8,245 nucleotides of DNA, taken from Clostridia bacterium. Its GTDB lineage: Bacteria; Bacillota_A; Clostridia; UMGS1810. The stretch lies in contig JAFSBJ010000051.1 in NCBI GenBank assembly GCA_017437345.1, positions 1-8,245 on the forward strand. The letters are read 5' to 3'. The notes under the pieces were generated by a model. The model searched no databases. It saw only the letters and a list, made by a program, of their open reading frames with translations, and had not been told where the DNA came from. Positions 1 through 7,044 of the stretch are shown here, one piece after another. The number at the start of each line of letters is the position of its first letter. The first letter of the stretch is position 1. Position numbers and translations under genes: made by a program.

Positions 1-851
1 CCCTCCAGCTTATAACTGCATATTCTGCAATAACAAATGACGGTCTTATGGTTAAACCCCGTCTCATAAAATCCCTTGTTGATGATAAGGGAAAGGTTTT
101 AAAAAAGTTTGAAACGGAAACAATAAGACAGGTAATAAGTAAGGAAACAGCCAACACCGTCTGCGAAATATTGGAAGGCGTTGCGGCTGAAGGAACAAGT
201 AAAAATGCATTTATTGATGGCTTCAGAGTAGGCGGAAAAACCGGAACCAGTGAAAAATTCCCCCGTGGCAATGGTAAGTATATAGCTTCCTTTGTGGGCT
301 TTGCTCCTGCCGATGACCCTGAGGTAATATGTCTTATAATGCTTGATGAACCAACAGGCGGTTCCTATATGGGCGGTCAGATAGCGGCTCCTGTTTTTAA
401 GGAGATAATGTCTGATGTGCTTGTTTATCTGCAGATAGAAAGCAGTTCAAAGGTAACATATAATTTTGTGCCTGATGTAAAGGGTAAAACAAATGACGAA
501 GCCATTGCTTCAATAAAAGCAAGCGGACTTAAATACTATAAATACGGAAACGGAGACACAATAGTTTCCCAGAGTCCCATGGCTGGCACAGCTCTTGGCG
601 ATGGTGGTGTTGTTATTCTCTATACCGAAGCCATAGAAAGCGATATGGTAACTGTTCCCGATCTTAATGGCTATTTTGCATCTGATGCAAATATTCTTTT
701 AACAAACGCCGGACTCAATATGAAGGTTAAGGGCGGAAAAGTTGCCAACTATCGTGCCCTTGTCGGCACTCAGAGTCCCGAAGCTGGAACTGAGGTTCCA
801 AGGGGTAGTGTGGTTTCTGTTGAATTCAACTACACCTCAAATGTTCACTAA
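1..851 (+). CDS. Class B penicillin-binding protein (SpoVD/FtsI/PBP2 family), C-terminal part with two PASTA domains
   Basis: This is a transpeptidase that cross-links peptidoglycan stem peptides outside the membrane. The 5' end lies outside the window: the reading frame is open from base 3 and begins with LQLITAYSAITNDG, the conserved stretch that lies between the catalytic serine region and the KTG box. The KTGT box is encoded at 237-248 (GGKTGTSEK), followed by the usual ASFVGFAPADDPE strand. Two PASTA domains follow, at about 459-635 (FVPDVKGK...QSPMAGT) and 642-836 (VTVPDLNG...QSPEAGTEV). The stop is TAA at 849-851. The active-site SxxK and SxN motifs are off the left edge. Position directly before murE matches SpoVD or PBP2B of Firmicutes. 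SpoVD of Bacillus subtilis is known for a single PASTA domain and PBP2x for two, so a division-type PBP is as likely as a sporulation one. No symbol is given because the fragment does not decide this. Confidence 0.92.
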   Translation, partial: LQLITAYSAITNDGLMVKPRLIKSLVDDKGKVLKKFETETIRQVISKETANTVCEILEGVAAEGTSKNAFIDGFRVGGKTGTSEKFPRGNGKYIASFVGFAPADDPEVICLIMLDEPTGGSYMGGQIAAPVFKEIMSDVLVYLQIESSSKVTYNFVPDVKGKTNDEAIASIKASGLKYYKYGNGDTIVSQSPMAGTALGDGGVVILYTEAIESDMVTVPDLNGYFASDANILLTNAGLNMKVKGGKVANYRALVGTQSPEAGTEVPRGSVVSVEFNYTSNVH

Positions 852-860
852 TATCATAAA

Positions 861-865
861 GGGAG
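861..865 (+). promoter_or_regulatory. Ribosome binding site that sets the murE start
   Basis: GGGAG directly abuts an in-frame ATG at 866 (no spacer), too close for initiation there. It sits 9 nt before an in-frame GTG at 875, which is normal spacing. The GTG start gives the N-terminus MKLQNILCGI, which resembles MurE proteins of Firmicutes. Confidence 0.7.
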
Positions 866-874
866 ATGCTTTTT

Positions 875-2305
875 GTGAAGCTTCAGAACATACTATGCGG
901 CATAGATGTTGTTGAAATATACAATTCGTCTGATGCAGAGATTACCCATATAACAAATAATTCCCGTGAGTGCATTTCCGGAAGCCTTTTTGTTGCTGTC
1001 CGTGGGTTTCAGACGGATGGTCATAAATACATTGATAGCGCCATTGAAAATGGTGCGGTTGCGGTTATTTGTGAAGAATACCGTCCTGACATTAGCTGTA
1101 CTCAGATTGTTGTTAAGTCATCCAGAAAGGCAGAGGCTCTTGCTGCGTCAAATTTCTATGATAATCCTCACAAAAAATTTGAGCTTCTTGGTGTAACCGG
1201 AACCAATGGCAAAACAACTGTTACCTATCTTGTTAAGCATATTCTTGAATATGCCGGAAAAAAGGTCGGTCTTATCGGCACCAATCAGAATATGATTGGC
1301 GATAAGGTTTTTGAAACCGGCAGAACAACCCCTGATTCTATAGAGCTTCAGGGTGTTTTTGCCCGGATGGCAGAAGAAAAAGTTGACTACTGCATAATGG
1401 AGGTTTCCTCACATGCACTGGACTTAGACAGAGTGTATGGATGCAGATATAAGGTGGGAGCATTTACAAACCTTACTCAGGATCATCTTGATTTCCATGT
1501 CACAATGGATAACTATGCCAAAGCAAAAGAAAAGCTGTTTTCCATAAGTGATGTATCTGTTATAAATTCAGATGATTCCTATGGCGCAGAAATGGCAAAA
1601 AGAGCCAAAGGAAAGCTCTATGAATATTCATGTAATAAGAATACAGATTTAAAGGCTGAAAACATTTCTCTTTCTTCCCATGGAGTATCTTTTGACCTTT
1701 TTGGTGAAAGAATAAGCCTTGCAATTCCCGGCGAATTTTCTGTGTATAACGCTCTTTGTGCAATAGCGGTAGCTCTTGGCTGTGGGATAGAACTCCCCCT
1801 TATAAAAGAAGCCCTCCTTTCTGCCCATGGAGTAAAGGGCAGGGCAGAGGTTGTTAAAACCAACACAGACTACACAGTCCTTATTGACTATGCCCACACT
1901 CCCGACGGAATAGAAAATATCTTAAAAACCGTAAAGGGCTTTGCAAAAGGCAGAACAATTATCGTTTTTGGATGTGGTGGAGACCGCGACAACACAAAAC
2001 GCCCGATAATGGGTAAAATTGCAGGCGAGCTTGCCGATTTCTGCGTTGTAACAAGCGATAACCCCCGAACAGAAGACCCGATGAAAATAATTTCAATGGT
2101 TGAAGAAGGCGTAAAAATGAGCGGTGCTGATTATGTTGTCATAGAAAGCCGCCGCGAAGCTATAAGATATGCAATGGAAAATGCACGCAAGGGTGATGTT
2201 ATAGTCCTTGCCGGCAAGGGTCACGAAACTTATCAGATTCTTGCAGAAGGCACAATTCACTTTGATGAAAGAGAAGTTGTCAGAGAAATTCTTGCGAAGA
2301 TTTAA
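875..2305 (+). CDS. murE: UDP-N-acetylmuramoyl-L-alanyl-D-glutamate--2,6-diaminopimelate ligase
   Basis: This is a cytoplasmic ATP-dependent Mur ligase that adds the third residue to UDP-MurNAc-L-Ala-D-Glu. From the GTG start it has 476 residues, near the usual length. The N-terminal UDP-substrate domain includes ITNNSRECISGSLFVAVRG. The P-loop GVTGTNGKTT is at residues 106-115. The central domain has TPDS, EVSSHALDLDRV and TQDHLDFH, and Lys218 in YAKAK aligns with the carbamylated lysine of the family. The C-terminal domain carries DYAHTPDG, GCGGDRD and DNPRTEDP. DNPR at residues 395-398 is the known signature of meso-diaminopimelate selection, whereas lysine-adding enzymes differ there. It therefore predicts an mDAP-type wall. 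An upstream ATG at 866 would add three residues but lacks ribosome-binding spacing. The gene lies 23 nt after the PBP and 15 nt before murF, in the same apparent operon. Confidence 0.97.
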   Translation: MKLQNILCGIDVVEIYNSSDAEITHITNNSRECISGSLFVAVRGFQTDGHKYIDSAIENGAVAVICEEYRPDISCTQIVVKSSRKAEALAASNFYDNPHKKFELLGVTGTNGKTTVTYLVKHILEYAGKKVGLIGTNQNMIGDKVFETGRTTPDSIELQGVFARMAEEKVDYCIMEVSSHALDLDRVYGCRYKVGAFTNLTQDHLDFHVTMDNYAKAKEKLFSISDVSVINSDDSYGAEMAKRAKGKLYEYSCNKNTDLKAENISLSSHGVSFDLFGERISLAIPGEFSVYNALCAIAVALGCGIELPLIKEALLSAHGVKGRAEVVKTNTDYTVLIDYAHTPDGIENILKTVKGFAKGRTIIVFGCGGDRDNTKRPIMGKIAGELADFCVVTSDNPRTEDPMKIISMVEEGVKMSGADYVVIESRREAIRYAMENARKGDVIVLAGKGHETYQILAEGTIHFDEREVVREILAKI

Positions 2306-2320
2306 AAGAGGTATTGGCAA

Positions 2321-3679
2321 ATGGCATATGTAATAAAACAACTCACAGCTTCAGAAATTGCAAAAGCAACAGGCGGCAGACTTATTTATGGTAATGCAGG
2401 TGCAATCGTCACATCCATAAGCTGCGACAGCCGCGAGCTTGAAGATGGCAGTCTCTATATTCCAATAAAGGGAGAGAGATTCGATGGCCACTCTTTTATT
2501 TGTGATGCCTGCAAAAAGGGCATATCAGGCTATCTTTGCTCCGATGGACAGATAAACCAGGATGCTTTATTTGCCATAATGGTCAGCGACACAAGAAAAG
2601 CACTTCTCGATTTGGCTTCCTATTACCGCAACCTTTTTAAAATAAAGCTTGTTGGGCTTACAGGAAGCGTTGGCAAAACCACAACAAAAGAATTCATTGC
2701 CTCTGTTTTGCAAAAGGGATTAAACACCCTTGCAACAAAGGGTAATTTTAATAATGATATAGGAGTTCCTTTAACTCTTTTTGGTCTCCATAAAGACCAT
2801 AGTGCAGCAGTAGTTGAGATGGGAATGAGCAAATTTGGCGAGATTGAAGTTTTAACAAAATGCGCCCGTCCTGATATCGCTGTTATAACAAATATCGGAA
2901 CATCCCACATAGAGTTTTTGGGAAGCAGGGAAGGTATTTTAAAAGCGAAAACAGAAATCTTTAAAGGTCTTCCAGAGGATGGAAAAGTTGTTTTAAATGG
3001 TGATGATCCGTATCTCTGGTCATTAAAAGGCAGCCTTAATTTTGAAACAATCTATGTTGGAATAGAAAACAGAGAGTGTGACTTTGTTGCTACAGATATT
3101 GTGAGCAATGAAAATGGCAATCTTTTTAAATGTGATGGAAGAGAATATCGAATAAATCTCCTTGGAGTTCATAATATATATAATGCCCTTGTGGCAATAG
3201 CAGTCGGCTCACTTCTTAATCTTAGCTATGAGAAAATTTATGCCGGCTTGAAGTCATACACTTCCGATGGTATAAGACAGAATATAATAAATACCGATAA
3301 TGGATATAAGCTCATTAACGATTGCTATAATTCAAGCCCCCAGTCGGTAAAAGCGGCACTTGGCGTTCTCGACACAGTTTCGGCAAAACGCAGGATAGCT
3401 GTTTTGGGAAGCATAGGGGAGCTGGGTGAAAAATCAGAAGAGCTTCACCGTGAGGTTGGCAAAAATGTTGCCTTGTCAAAAACCGATGTTCTCATAACAG
3501 CCGGTGATGATGCAAAATTTATTGCCCAAGAAGCAACAAATAAAGAAGTTTATATTTTTGAAAACACCGCGGAGTGTTCAGAATTTTTAAAAGACTTTTT
3601 AAGAAAAGACGATGCAGTTCTTATAAAGGCATCTCGTTTTATGAAATTTGAAACAATCTCTCAGACACTTATGAAATAA
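2321..3679 (+). CDS. murF: UDP-N-acetylmuramoyl-tripeptide--D-alanyl-D-alanine ligase
   Basis: This cytoplasmic ligase adds D-Ala-D-Ala to the UDP-MurNAc tripeptide, completing the precursor used by MraY. Its 452 residues are a normal length. The N-terminal domain contains SISCDSRELEDGSLYIPIKGERFDGH. The ATP-binding P-loop GSVGKTT is at residues 115-121, followed by the MurF-typical GNFNNDIGVPLTLF, VVEMGMSKFGEIE and NIGTSHIEFLGSREGI. The start is ATG, with GAGG 9 nt upstream. In the C-terminal domain two usual motifs are altered: DCYNSSPQS (residues 334-342) where D-x-YNANP is typical, and VLGSIGELG (361-369) where VLGDMxELG is typical. The rest of the fold signature is intact, so MurF is a firm call. 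Altered fine specificity is only a possibility. The stop lies 11 nt before mraY. Confidence 0.96.
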   Translation: MAYVIKQLTASEIAKATGGRLIYGNAGAIVTSISCDSRELEDGSLYIPIKGERFDGHSFICDACKKGISGYLCSDGQINQDALFAIMVSDTRKALLDLASYYRNLFKIKLVGLTGSVGKTTTKEFIASVLQKGLNTLATKGNFNNDIGVPLTLFGLHKDHSAAVVEMGMSKFGEIEVLTKCARPDIAVITNIGTSHIEFLGSREGILKAKTEIFKGLPEDGKVVLNGDDPYLWSLKGSLNFETIYVGIENRECDFVATDIVSNENGNLFKCDGREYRINLLGVHNIYNALVAIAVGSLLNLSYEKIYAGLKSYTSDGIRQNIINTDNGYKLINDCYNSSPQSVKAALGVLDTVSAKRRIAVLGSIGELGEKSEELHREVGKNVALSKTDVLITAGDDAKFIAQEATNKEVYIFENTAECSEFLKDFLRKDDAVLIKASRFMKFETISQTLMK

Positions 3680-3690
3680 GGTGACAGACA

Positions 3691-4647
3691 ATGACAAACA
3701 CACTAATAATATCAGCAGTACTATCTTTTGTAATAGCGACGATTTTGGGACCTTTGTTGATTCCCATACTGCATAAGCTCAAATTCGGTCAGGAAATCCG
3801 CGAAATAGGGCCAAGCTGGCATAAGAAAAAAAGCGGCACACCTACCATGGGCGGCTTCATATTTATTATTCCGGTTATTTTATGCACCCTTATTTTTGCC
3901 CGAACAAAGCTGGGAGTGAGTCTTTCGCTTTTTGCTCTTTCCTTTGGCATAGTTGGTTTTGCTGATGATTACATAAAGGTTGTAAAAAAGAGAAATCTCG
4001 GACTCACAGAAAAACAGAAATTTTTGGCGCAGCTTTTCTTTTCTGTTGTATTTATAATAGTTGCAGTATATGGACTAAAGCTTGTTGATACATCAATTAT
4101 TATCCCTGTTGTAAATAAAGAATTTAATTTGGGAATATTCTATATACCTCTTGCACTCTTTGTTTTAATCGGATGCACCAACAGCGTCAATCTCACAGAT
4201 GGCGTAGACGGGCTTGCATCATCGGTAACGGTTATTGTGTGTGCCTTTTTTGCTTTTGTGTCCTATAGGCAAGGTCTTTATGCCATAACTGTTGTAAATG
4301 TAATTTGTTCCTTTGCTCTTCTGGGTTTTCTTCTTTTCAACAGCCACCCGGCAAAGGTGTTTATGGGCGACACAGGTTCCTTGTTTTTAGGCGGAATAGT
4401 CTGCTCGTCAGCTCTTCTTCTCAAAAATCCCCTTATTCTTGTTATTGCAGGTGGGGTATATGTTATGGAAACCCTGTCGGTAATTCTGCAGGTTGCATCC
4501 TTCAAGCTTACCGGCAAAAGAATATTTAAAATGAGTCCCATCCACCATCATTTTGAAATGTGCGGATGGAATGAAAAGCGCATTGTCTTAACATTTTCCA
4601 TTGTTACTGCAGTTTTGTGCGTTGTTGGTTATTTAATGATTATGTAG
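3691..4647 (+). CDS. mraY: Phospho-N-acetylmuramoyl-pentapeptide-transferase
   Basis: This integral membrane enzyme transfers phospho-MurNAc-pentapeptide from UDP to undecaprenyl phosphate, making lipid I. At 318 residues it is a typical Firmicute length, and it is dominated by hydrophobic segments consistent with about ten transmembrane helices. Family motifs are clear: GTPTMGG, ADDYIKVVKKRNLGLTEKQK with the Asp92-Asp93 pair, NSVNLTDGVDGLA, HPAKVFMGDTGSLFLGG with Asp227, and SPIHHHFE with His285-287. The paired and distal aspartates are the known magnesium and catalytic residues of the family. The start is ATG, with AAGGTGA 6 nt upstream. In many Firmicutes murD follows directly, but here the next gene begins 17 nt downstream and is ftsW. 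Confidence 0.98.
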   Translation: MTNTLIISAVLSFVIATILGPLLIPILHKLKFGQEIREIGPSWHKKKSGTPTMGGFIFIIPVILCTLIFARTKLGVSLSLFALSFGIVGFADDYIKVVKKRNLGLTEKQKFLAQLFFSVVFIIVAVYGLKLVDTSIIIPVVNKEFNLGIFYIPLALFVLIGCTNSVNLTDGVDGLASSVTVIVCAFFAFVSYRQGLYAITVVNVICSFALLGFLLFNSHPAKVFMGDTGSLFLGGIVCSSALLLKNPLILVIAGGVYVMETLSVILQVASFKLTGKRIFKMSPIHHHFEMCGWNEKRIVLTFSIVTAVLCVVGYLMIM

Positions 4648-4650
4648 TAT

Positions 4651-4656
4651 AGGAGG
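4651..4656 (+). promoter_or_regulatory. Consensus ribosome binding site that sets a TTG start for ftsW
   Basis: A perfect AGGAGG lies 8 nt before TTG at 4665. The first in-frame ATG is at 4710 and has no comparable site before it, so the TTG is preferred. Confidence 0.8.
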
Positions 4657-4664
4657 AACCCATA

Positions 4665-5783
4665 TTGGCAGTTATCCCAAAGAGCAACAGTTTAAAAAAA
4701 GTAAATAAAATGGATTATTCCTTTCTTCTTGTGGTATTTGCTCTTCTGGCATATGGTCTCATTATGGTGTTCAGCGCCAGCAGTGCAACAGCTCACTATC
4801 AATTCGGCGATGCATATTATTTTATAAAAAGACAGTTTATATGGGCGGTAATCGGCGTTTGTATAATGTTTTTTGTGTCGCGTATCCACTATAAAACCCT
4901 TTATAAATATGCTATCCACATAATGGCAATAAGCGTGGTGCTTCTGATTGCAGTTCTTATAATGGGAACAACGGTTAAAGGCGCAAAAAGATGGCTTGGC
5001 TTTGGCTTTATAAGCTTTCAGCCATCAGAAATTGCAAAATTTGCACTCATAGTTTTTCTTGCCCGCAGTCTCACCACCTATAAAGAAGCTCTTAAAACCT
5101 TTAAGCTTGGCTTTCTTCCCTATGTTGCAATTATAGGGGTTGTTGCAGGACTTGTGTTTCTGGAGCCTCATTTCAGCGGTGCCATGGTTATTGGTCTTAC
5201 CGGCGTTATAATGGTGTGGGCAGCCGGAGCTAAAATAACTCATTTTATAAATGTTGGAATTTTTGCTCTCCCGATTATAGGCTTTGCCGCAATAGGTGCC
5301 GACTATCGTGCTAAGAGACTCATAACCTTTTTAGACCCCTTTAAAGATGTAACCGGTGATGGCTGGCAGATTGTTCAGTCTCTTTATGCCATCGGTTCCG
5401 GCGGCTTTTTCGGAATGGGCCTTGGGCAGAGCCGCCAGAAGTTTTTGTATCTTCCCGAACCACAGAACGACTTTATTTTTTCAGTAATATGTGAGGAACT
5501 GGGATTTTTAGGTGCGCTTTTAGTTATTGCGCTTTTTGTAGTGTTAATCTGGAAAGGTATCAAAATTGCCATTAATGCACCAGATAAATTTTCTTCTCTG
5601 ACAGTTATCGGTATAATAGCCCTTATAGCTGTTCAGGCAGTTCTTAATATTGCAGTTGTAACCTCATCTATGCCGGCAACAGGTATGCCGCTTCCATTTT
5701 TTAGCTATGGCGGCACATCCCTTGTATTTATCCTTGCCCAGATGGGTGTTGTTCTTTCAATATCAAGAGAATGTGAACTTTAA
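4665..5783 (+). CDS. ftsW: SEDS-family peptidoglycan glycosyltransferase, FtsW/SpoVE type
   Basis: This is a polytopic membrane protein of the SEDS family, which polymerises lipid II into glycan strands together with a partner class B PBP; the PBP at the left edge is a natural candidate. It has 372 residues from the TTG start, with a short basic cytoplasmic N-terminus (PKSNSLKKVNK) before the first membrane segment. SEDS signatures include IMVFSASSATA, KRWLGFGFISFQPSEIAKFA, LEPHFSGAMVI and DPFKDVTGDGWQIVQSLYAIGSGG. Then come GLGQSRQKFLYLPEPQNDFIFSV, split here as GLGQSRQKFLYLP and EPQNDFIF, and PLPFFSYGGTSL near the end. Asp269 in QNDF matches the family's catalytic aspartate. The dcw location favours FtsW or SpoVE over RodA. 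The division and sporulation forms cannot be separated from sequence alone. The gene sits where murD plus spoVE would be expected, 13 nt before murG. Confidence 0.95.
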   Translation: MAVIPKSNSLKKVNKMDYSFLLVVFALLAYGLIMVFSASSATAHYQFGDAYYFIKRQFIWAVIGVCIMFFVSRIHYKTLYKYAIHIMAISVVLLIAVLIMGTTVKGAKRWLGFGFISFQPSEIAKFALIVFLARSLTTYKEALKTFKLGFLPYVAIIGVVAGLVFLEPHFSGAMVIGLTGVIMVWAAGAKITHFINVGIFALPIIGFAAIGADYRAKRLITFLDPFKDVTGDGWQIVQSLYAIGSGGFFGMGLGQSRQKFLYLPEPQNDFIFSVICEELGFLGALLVIALFVVLIWKGIKIAINAPDKFSSLTVIGIIALIAVQAVLNIAVVTSSMPATGMPLPFFSYGGTSLVFILAQMGVVLSISRECEL

Positions 5784-5788
5784 AGAGG
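5784..5788 (+). promoter_or_regulatory. Ribosome binding site that sets a TTG start for murG
   Basis: AGAGG lies 8 nt before TTG at 5797. A GTG at 5788 is in frame but overlaps the site itself, and an ATG at 5707 lies inside ftsW. The TTG start gives MKILLAGGGTAGH, the canonical MurG N-terminus. Confidence 0.8.
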
Positions 5789-5796
5789 TGTTAAAA

Positions 5797-6897
5797 TTGA
5801 AAATTCTGCTTGCAGGTGGAGGCACAGCCGGACATATCAATCCTGCTCTTGCCATAGCCGGTTTTGCAATAGATAAAAACCCCGACACAAAGGTTCTTTT
5901 TGTGGGAACAAAAAGAGGTCTTGAAAGTACTCTCGTTCCAAAGCAGGGCTATGATATAGAATATGTAAATGTTGAGGGCCTTTCAAAAAAGCTAACCCTT
6001 AAAAACATGAAATCTCTTTACCATATGCTAACAGCTAAATCTAAGTGTAAAAAAATAATCAAAAAGTTTTCGCCCGATGTTGTCATAGGCACAGGCGGCT
6101 ATGTTTGCGCCCCGGCTGTTATGGCGGCAAATTCAATGGGTATTCCAACCATTATTCATGAGCAGAATGTTTTCCCCGGAAGTGCCATAAAGCTTCTTTC
6201 AAAAGAGTCGAGCGTCACAGCAATAAGCTTTGAGGAGAGCAGAAAATATCTTTCCGGAGCAAAAAACATAGTCTTCACAGGTAACCCAATCCGCCCGTCT
6301 GTTCTTTCCTTTAATAGAGACGAAGCAAGAAAAAATCTGAATGCTAACGATAAAAAGCTGATTGTTATTTTTGGTGGAAGCCTTGGAGCTGCAAAGATAA
6401 ATTCTGTAGCCCTTTCCTATATAAAAAACAAAAGCTATCCTGAAAACGCAATGATTATCTTTGCCACAGGTGAAAGAAATTTTGAAGAAATTAAAAATCA
6501 GATAAAAACAGAGAATATTGTTTTGGGAAAAAACATAAATCTCGTTTCCTATATTCATAATATGGATGAAGTTTTAAATGCTGCAGACCTTGTGGTTTGC
6601 CGCTCAGGAGCAATAACCGTTTCTGAGCTTTCAGCTCTTGGAAAGCCTGCCATATTGGTTCCTTCACCCAATGTAACAAATAATCACCAGGAATATAATG
6701 CCCGCGCCCTTTCCGATAATGGTGCAGCTATAACAATTTTAGAAAAAGATTTTAATGAACAAACTCTAAAAAAAGCAGTGGATTCAATTCTTTTAAGCGA
6801 AGAAGCACAAATCAAAATGAGCGAAAAATCAATTGCCATAAGCTCGGTAAGTGCCCTTGATATTATCCACAGTAAAATTGAAGAGCTTATAAAATAG
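5797..6897 (+). CDS. murG: UDP-N-acetylglucosamine--N-acetylmuramyl-(pentapeptide) pyrophosphoryl-undecaprenol N-acetylglucosamine transferase
   Basis: This GT-B glycosyltransferase at the inner face of the membrane adds GlcNAc to lipid I, producing lipid II. From the TTG start it has 366 residues, the usual size. The N-terminal glycine-rich loop GGGTAGHINPA is at residues 7-17, and the acceptor-domain signature DVVIGTGGYVCAP is followed by IPTIIHEQN. The linker motif TGNPIRP precedes the second glycine loop FGGSLGA (192-198). The donor-binding site is clear in CRSGAITVSELSALGKPAI, with Glu277, and in PNVTNNHQEYNA, with Asn295-Asn296-His297-Gln298. The gene follows ftsW by 13 nt in the same apparent transcript. 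Behind its TAG stop comes a terminator-like hairpin, so murG is probably the last gene of the upstream operon. There is no sign of truncation or frameshift. Confidence 0.97.
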   Translation: MKILLAGGGTAGHINPALAIAGFAIDKNPDTKVLFVGTKRGLESTLVPKQGYDIEYVNVEGLSKKLTLKNMKSLYHMLTAKSKCKKIIKKFSPDVVIGTGGYVCAPAVMAANSMGIPTIIHEQNVFPGSAIKLLSKESSVTAISFEESRKYLSGAKNIVFTGNPIRPSVLSFNRDEARKNLNANDKKLIVIFGGSLGAAKINSVALSYIKNKSYPENAMIIFATGERNFEEIKNQIKTENIVLGKNINLVSYIHNMDEVLNAADLVVCRSGAITVSELSALGKPAILVPSPNVTNNHQEYNARALSDNGAAITILEKDFNEQTLKKAVDSILLSEEAQIKMSEKSIAISSVSALDIIHSKIEELIK

Positions 6898-6910
6898 TTA
6901 GTTTACTTAA

Positions 6911-6967
6911 GTAAGCTCCGCCATTCTCCTACCTACCTACCCCCTCGGCGGAGCTTACGGTTTTGTT
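6911..6967 (+). terminator. Probable intrinsic terminator after murG, with an unusual C-rich loop
   Basis: A perfect 12-bp inverted repeat has arms GTAAGCTCCGCC (6911-6922) and GGCGGAGCTTAC (6947-6958), seven of twelve pairs being G-C. It is followed by GGTTTTGTTT (6959-6968), a U-rich tract on the + strand only. It starts 14 nt after the murG stop. The loop of 24 nt (6923-6946) is long for a terminator and is almost all pyrimidine, with four C-runs. The flank on the other strand has no good T-run, so any termination would be one-directional. A dispersed palindromic repeat is the main alternative reading. Confidence 0.7.
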
Positions 6968-6976
6968 TGGTAACAA

Positions 6977-7004
6977 TTGTTCTTCCTGTTGCATAACATA
7001 TAAA
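6977..7004 (+). promoter_or_regulatory. Weak promoter candidate for murA
   Basis: TTGTTC (6977-6982) and TATAAA (6999-7004) are separated by 16 nt, acceptable for a housekeeping sigma-A-type promoter. It lies downstream of the putative terminator and upstream of murA, where a promoter would be needed. A second TATAAA at 7016-7021 has no well-spaced -35 (TTGCAT at 6989 is 21 nt away). In AT-rich intergenic DNA such matches arise by chance, so this is tentative. Confidence 0.35.
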
Positions 7005-7044
7005 AGATTGCAAGATATAAACTGTGCAATTCGGAGGTGCAATT

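Noticed and set aside
2623..2910. Minus-strand open frame of 95 codons inside murF
   Set aside because: It is antisense to the conserved MurF P-loop and central domain, a shadow of that coding frame.
5707..5796. N-terminal extension of murG overlapping the end of ftsW
   Set aside because: The extra 30 residues match no MurG N-terminus, and the TTG at 5797 has a ribosome binding site and yields the canonical MKILLAGGGTAGH.
6199..6558. Minus-strand open frame of 119 codons inside murG
   Set aside because: It lies wholly inside a strongly conserved gene, has no recognisable motif or ribosome binding site, and its product shows cysteine- and aromatic-rich content typical of an antisense shadow.
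6903..6914. Perfect 12-bp palindrome TTACTTAAGTAA overlapping the foot of the terminator stem
   Set aside because: As RNA it could form only a 4-bp A-U-rich stem, too weak to compete with the 12-bp hairpin. Antitermination is not supported, although a protein-binding site cannot be excluded.
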